DNA from: JAFAQB01 sp045808425
GTDB lineage: Archaea; Thermoproteota; Nitrososphaeria; Nitrososphaerales; Nitrososphaeraceae
NCBI GenBank assembly: GCA_045808425.1
Contig: JBJMFM010000103.1
Span: 1 to 8,647, forward strand
Direction: 5' to 3'
DNA length: 8,647 nt
Part shown: piece after piece, positions 6,727-8,647 of the stretch
Numbering within the stretch: position 1 is the stretch's first letter
Layout: every line of letters starts with the position of its first letter
Translations under genes and position numbers: made by a program
Notes under the pieces: generated by a model
Seen by the model: only the letters and a program-made list of their open reading frames with translations
The model's database searches: none
What the model was told of the DNA's origin: nothing

Positions 6727-6843
6727 ATGTATTCCTCAAAAATAGCAGAAATAAAAGCAGTCTTCAAAGGATTGCAAACTCTATATGAGACATATTTACC
6801 AAAAGCAGACCCAATTCTAGTTCATGATTTCTTTTTAAACTAA
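6727..6843 (+). CDS. 38-codon ORF of unknown function
   Basis: An ATG frame encodes MYSSKIAEIKAVFKGLQTLY followed by ETYLPKADPILVHDFFLN and TAA. The start amphipathic helix and the PKADPILVHDFF end look protein-like, but no family is recognised. It may be a true small protein or the 3' end of the same decayed gene as the 6568-6672 fragment, now in another frame. Confidence 0.25.
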   Translation: MYSSKIAEIKAVFKGLQTLYETYLPKADPILVHDFFLN

Positions 6844-6905
6844 TATTTTACTAATTTATTTAGTTGTCATTTTTTATATGGGCTAAAAATTGTAAATTTT
6901 TGATA

Positions 6906-7379
6906 TCAAGAAAAAATCCAGAGAACTGAAAAGTACTCATGAAAATTAGTTATGATTCTAGTTTGATTGACTGTTATGAATTCCCAAAGCGTAGACTTTC
7001 TTGTTGGTAATCTCACGAATACATTGATGAATTCATCCACTTGTCTCCAGTTTTCAGTAATTGTTATTCAAATAGATGATTATTCAAATCTTCAATTTTA
7101 TCAAGTAACGGCTTTAAGGCTGATTCAATAATCTGTCGAGATTGTTTATTTATTTATTTCTTGTTCATATTTGTCAATTGTCATAGTGACACCATCTTCT
7201 TTACCTCATTTTGTTTCTTGTAATACATGGTCAGTTCTGTCAAATAGTAATCCCGGACCAATATTTGATAGACTCTCCCGTAATTTCTGAAGTCATTTTC
7301 TCAATATGGCAGTACCCATTTTCTTAAAATTTTCGTTTAGCAATTCAATGGCCTTTGGCATTACATATTCTTTTATGCT
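6906..7379 (-). pseudogene. Decayed coding sequence downstream of, and out of frame with, the topoisomerase-like gene
   Basis: Shifting frame at the last codons of the topoisomerase-like gene (near 7378) gives SIKEYVMPKAIELLNENF and continues for 28 codons to TGA (7293-7295). It then gives LQKLRESLSNIGPGLLFDRT to a second TGA (7206-7208), then MTIDKYEQEINK to a TAA inside a tetranucleotide repeat. Skipping one 4-nt unit there restores QSRQIIESALKPLLDKIEDL and onward to a stop at 7064-7066. An overlapping frame at 6906-7067 then reads NWRQVDEFINVFVRLPTRKS for 53 open codons. The first part is probably the lost C-terminus of the topoisomerase-like protein; the rest may be a small downstream gene. 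The frame assignments are what I read; their shared origin is inference. Confidence 0.5.
7145..7159 (-). repeat. TTTA tetranucleotide repeat at a frame break
   Basis: Three TTTA units plus TTT on the + strand read as (AAAT)n on the - strand, inside the coding-like frame that begins MTIDKYEQEINK. Removing one 4-nt unit joins this frame to an open downstream frame of about 26 codons, so slippage here is a simple cause of the break. Confidence 0.6.
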
Positions 7380-8647
7380 CTTGTGTAGTCCCAATTAGTG
7401 AATCTCATTCTTAGCTTCTCAATTATCCATTCCCAGAATTTTTCGTTATCATTTAATGCTTCTGTAACACTATTGATTTCAATACGTTTGGTTGCAACGT
7501 AGTCAATCCATTCTTCTGGATATAAGCCAGCAAGTTCTCCTCCTTGTTGTAATGGCTTTAAATGATTACAACCTGGCTTGTATTCCTCCTCTACATCTTC
7601 AATATCAAGTCCAAGGTCTTGTAATGTTTCAAAGTCAATTCCAATCCTATATGCATTAGGTGCTTTAGCTGCTAGAACCAAACCAGAAGCATCAAAGTCT
7701 GTTAATATAGCAACCTTGCAACCTTCTTTCTCTGATTTCTTTGATAAGATTTCAGCATATTCTGTTAGAAATCCTCTTGTATTGAGAAGAGCAATTCCTT
7801 TCTCATCAGCAAACACGCTTAGTTGTTCTGCCACTCCTTCTTTTTCTATAATCAAAAGTGCTATGCCGTACATACTTAATTGCTCTATTTCTTTAAGCCC
7901 AACATCCATCCATTTATCTTTAAAATAAAGCTGCGCTCTGTCAGCAGCCAGTATGCCTATTTCTTCACGTTTTACACCTAAATCTTCCTCACAGACTTCT
8001 TTAATCAATCCTGTGATATAATCACGGTCGATTTCTTCGTTTGTGTAATGATAAGTTTCAATCAGCAATTTGCGAGTTGCATAGAACACATCTGATTGAG
8101 TCCACCAATGCTTCAGTCTTTGTGCTGCAGTCATTGAATTCCACTTGTGTTTTCTATCTTCTAAGATTTCCAACAACACGTGTCGCTTCGTGGGCCTACC
8201 ATCTGCTAGAGAATGGCCACCACCACCCACACACGCCAATACAGTTGTTTTAGCTACATCGTCAGCAAAAGGACTAAAGTTTATTCTGGATTTGCCGTAA
8301 CTTTGGTAATCAATTTTTGGACATATCAGGTTTGCAAGAATTAAACTATGAGGTTTTCTAGATTTGTCTTTAGAATATGCATATCCAAAATGCGCAAAGA
8401 TATCGTAAATCGAATTTGATTCGTATGTATATTTGCTGCCATTGGTAGTCCAATTAAATTTACATCCACCAAAAGGTGTCCATCCAGTGTTAGGTAATGT
8501 GGAACCATTTATTGCTTGTTTGAAGACTAGGTTATTACTTTGTAAGGATAAAACATCATGGAAGATAGCAATCTCAAAGTAGAATGGAATTTGTGTACCA
8601 TCGCTGTCACTGTAAAACCCAGTAGTTGATCTGTATTTCATTTCCTT
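7373..8647 (-). CDS. Topoisomerase VIII-like fused B-A type IIB topoisomerase, N-terminal part outside the window
   Basis: The frame is open through the right edge; an ATG at 8641 exists but is probably internal. Numbering starts from that ATG (422 residues). Residues 15-135 resemble the transducer domain of topoisomerase VI B: IPFYFEIAIF, then FKQAINGSTLP (like RFANRVPLL), then SLILANLICPKIDYQSYGKS, where Lys117 sits where the ATP-contacting switch lysine is expected. Residues 165-240 form a winged helix like topoisomerase VI A/Spo11, with TQSDVFYATRK giving Tyr187 as the candidate DNA-cleaving tyrosine. Residues 255-345 are a TOPRIM domain: Glu266 in LLIIEKEG, and Asp315/Asp317 in ILTDFDASG. 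Residues 381-413 contain KRIEINSVTEAL, matching the KxEIxAL end of the A family. The order, transducer then A-type core in one chain, is that of topoisomerase VIII, found on archaeal and bacterial plasmids and integrated elements. The GHKL ATPase should be encoded just outside. The 3' end looks frameshifted. TOPRIM/A-type core fairly sure; B-domain part by eye only. Confidence 0.7.
   Translation of the reverse strand, partial: KEMKYRSTTGFYSDSDGTQIPFYFEIAIFHDVLSLQSNNLVFKQAINGSTLPNTGWTPFGGCKFNWTTNGSKYTYESNSIYDIFAHFGYAYSKDKSRKPHSLILANLICPKIDYQSYGKSRINFSPFADDVAKTTVLACVGGGGHSLADGRPTKRHVLLEILEDRKHKWNSMTAAQRLKHWWTQSDVFYATRKLLIETYHYTNEEIDRDYITGLIKEVCEEDLGVKREEIGILAADRAQLYFKDKWMDVGLKEIEQLSMYGIALLIIEKEGVAEQLSVFADEKGIALLNTRGFLTEYAEILSKKSEKEGCKVAILTDFDASGLVLAAKAPNAYRIGIDFETLQDLGLDIEDVEEEYKPGCNHLKPLQQGGELAGLYPEEWIDYVATKRIEINSVTEALNDNEKFWEWIIEKLRMRFTNWDYTRA

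Larger units (their letters stand above)
6274..7372. other. 1.1-kb region of short, broken coding-like fragments
   Basis: No intact gene of normal size is found between the RTX gene and the topoisomerase-like gene. Unlike the 4108-4941 gap, several frames read like protein for 30-50 codons before a stop: + strand at 6473-6567, 6568-6672 and 6727-6843; - strand at 6267-6377, 6906-7067 and 7064-7379. The pattern suggests decayed genes, for example the margin of a mobile element, but no transposase, terminal repeat or tRNA end was found to prove it. Confidence 0.5.

Noticed and set aside
7206..7295. UGA readthrough or selenocysteine at the two in-frame TGA codons after the topoisomerase-like gene.
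   Set aside because: No selenocysteine insertion element was identified and the region has other frame breaks, so ordinary decay is simpler.
7373..8647. Wadjet JetD or another defence-type TOPRIM nuclease.
   Set aside because: The tyrosine winged helix before the TOPRIM, the KxEIxAL end and the transducer-like N-terminus fit type IIB topoisomerases better. No JetA, JetB or JetC gene is in the window.

Overview
The window looks archaeal, most likely an ammonia-oxidising thaumarchaeote (Nitrososphaeria). It is AT-rich, and several genes have an A/T-rich box shortly upstream and no clear Shine-Dalgarno site. Its secreted proteins are rich in Gln, Asn, Ser and Thr, and one ends in a Cys...YCxGYxxGF tail that I recall from thaumarchaeal secreted proteins. 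The low GC suggests a Nitrosocosmicus-like genome, but this rests on composition and protein style, not on a marker gene.

Layout. (1) 1-1432, + strand: the 3' part of a large surface protein with PKD-type repeats, a proline linker, a probable jelly-roll domain and the Cys/GYxxGF tail. It ends in a T-rich terminator. (2) 1600-3654, - strand: a secreted beta-propeller of the streptogramin-lyase (Vgb) superfamily with a long low-complexity insertion. (3) 3712-4107, - strand: a small protein with four membrane helices, 57 bp upstream of the propeller gene. (4) 4108-4941: about 0.8 kb without a convincing gene, holding promoters and several short inverted repeats. (5) 4942-6273, + strand: a membrane-anchored or secreted protein with a low-complexity stalk and twelve uninterrupted RTX calcium-binding nonapeptides. 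(6) 6274-7372: a 1.1 kb stretch of short, broken, coding-like fragments on both strands. (7) 7373-8647, - strand, open at the window edge: a protein that reads as the transducer domain of a topoisomerase VI B-like subunit fused to a topoisomerase VI A/Spo11-like winged helix and TOPRIM domain, that is, a candidate single-chain type IIB topoisomerase of the topoisomerase VIII kind.

The first two thirds are a cell-surface/secretome neighbourhood (adhesion, carbohydrate contact, calcium-stabilised stalks). The last third looks like the edge of an accessory or mobile region: a fused B-A topoisomerase, typical of plasmids and integrated elements, with a frameshifted 3' end and decayed coding sequence downstream. 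The topoisomerase is the most interesting item. Its ATPase half should lie just beyond the right edge. All assignments come from reading the sequence by eye; no database search was run.
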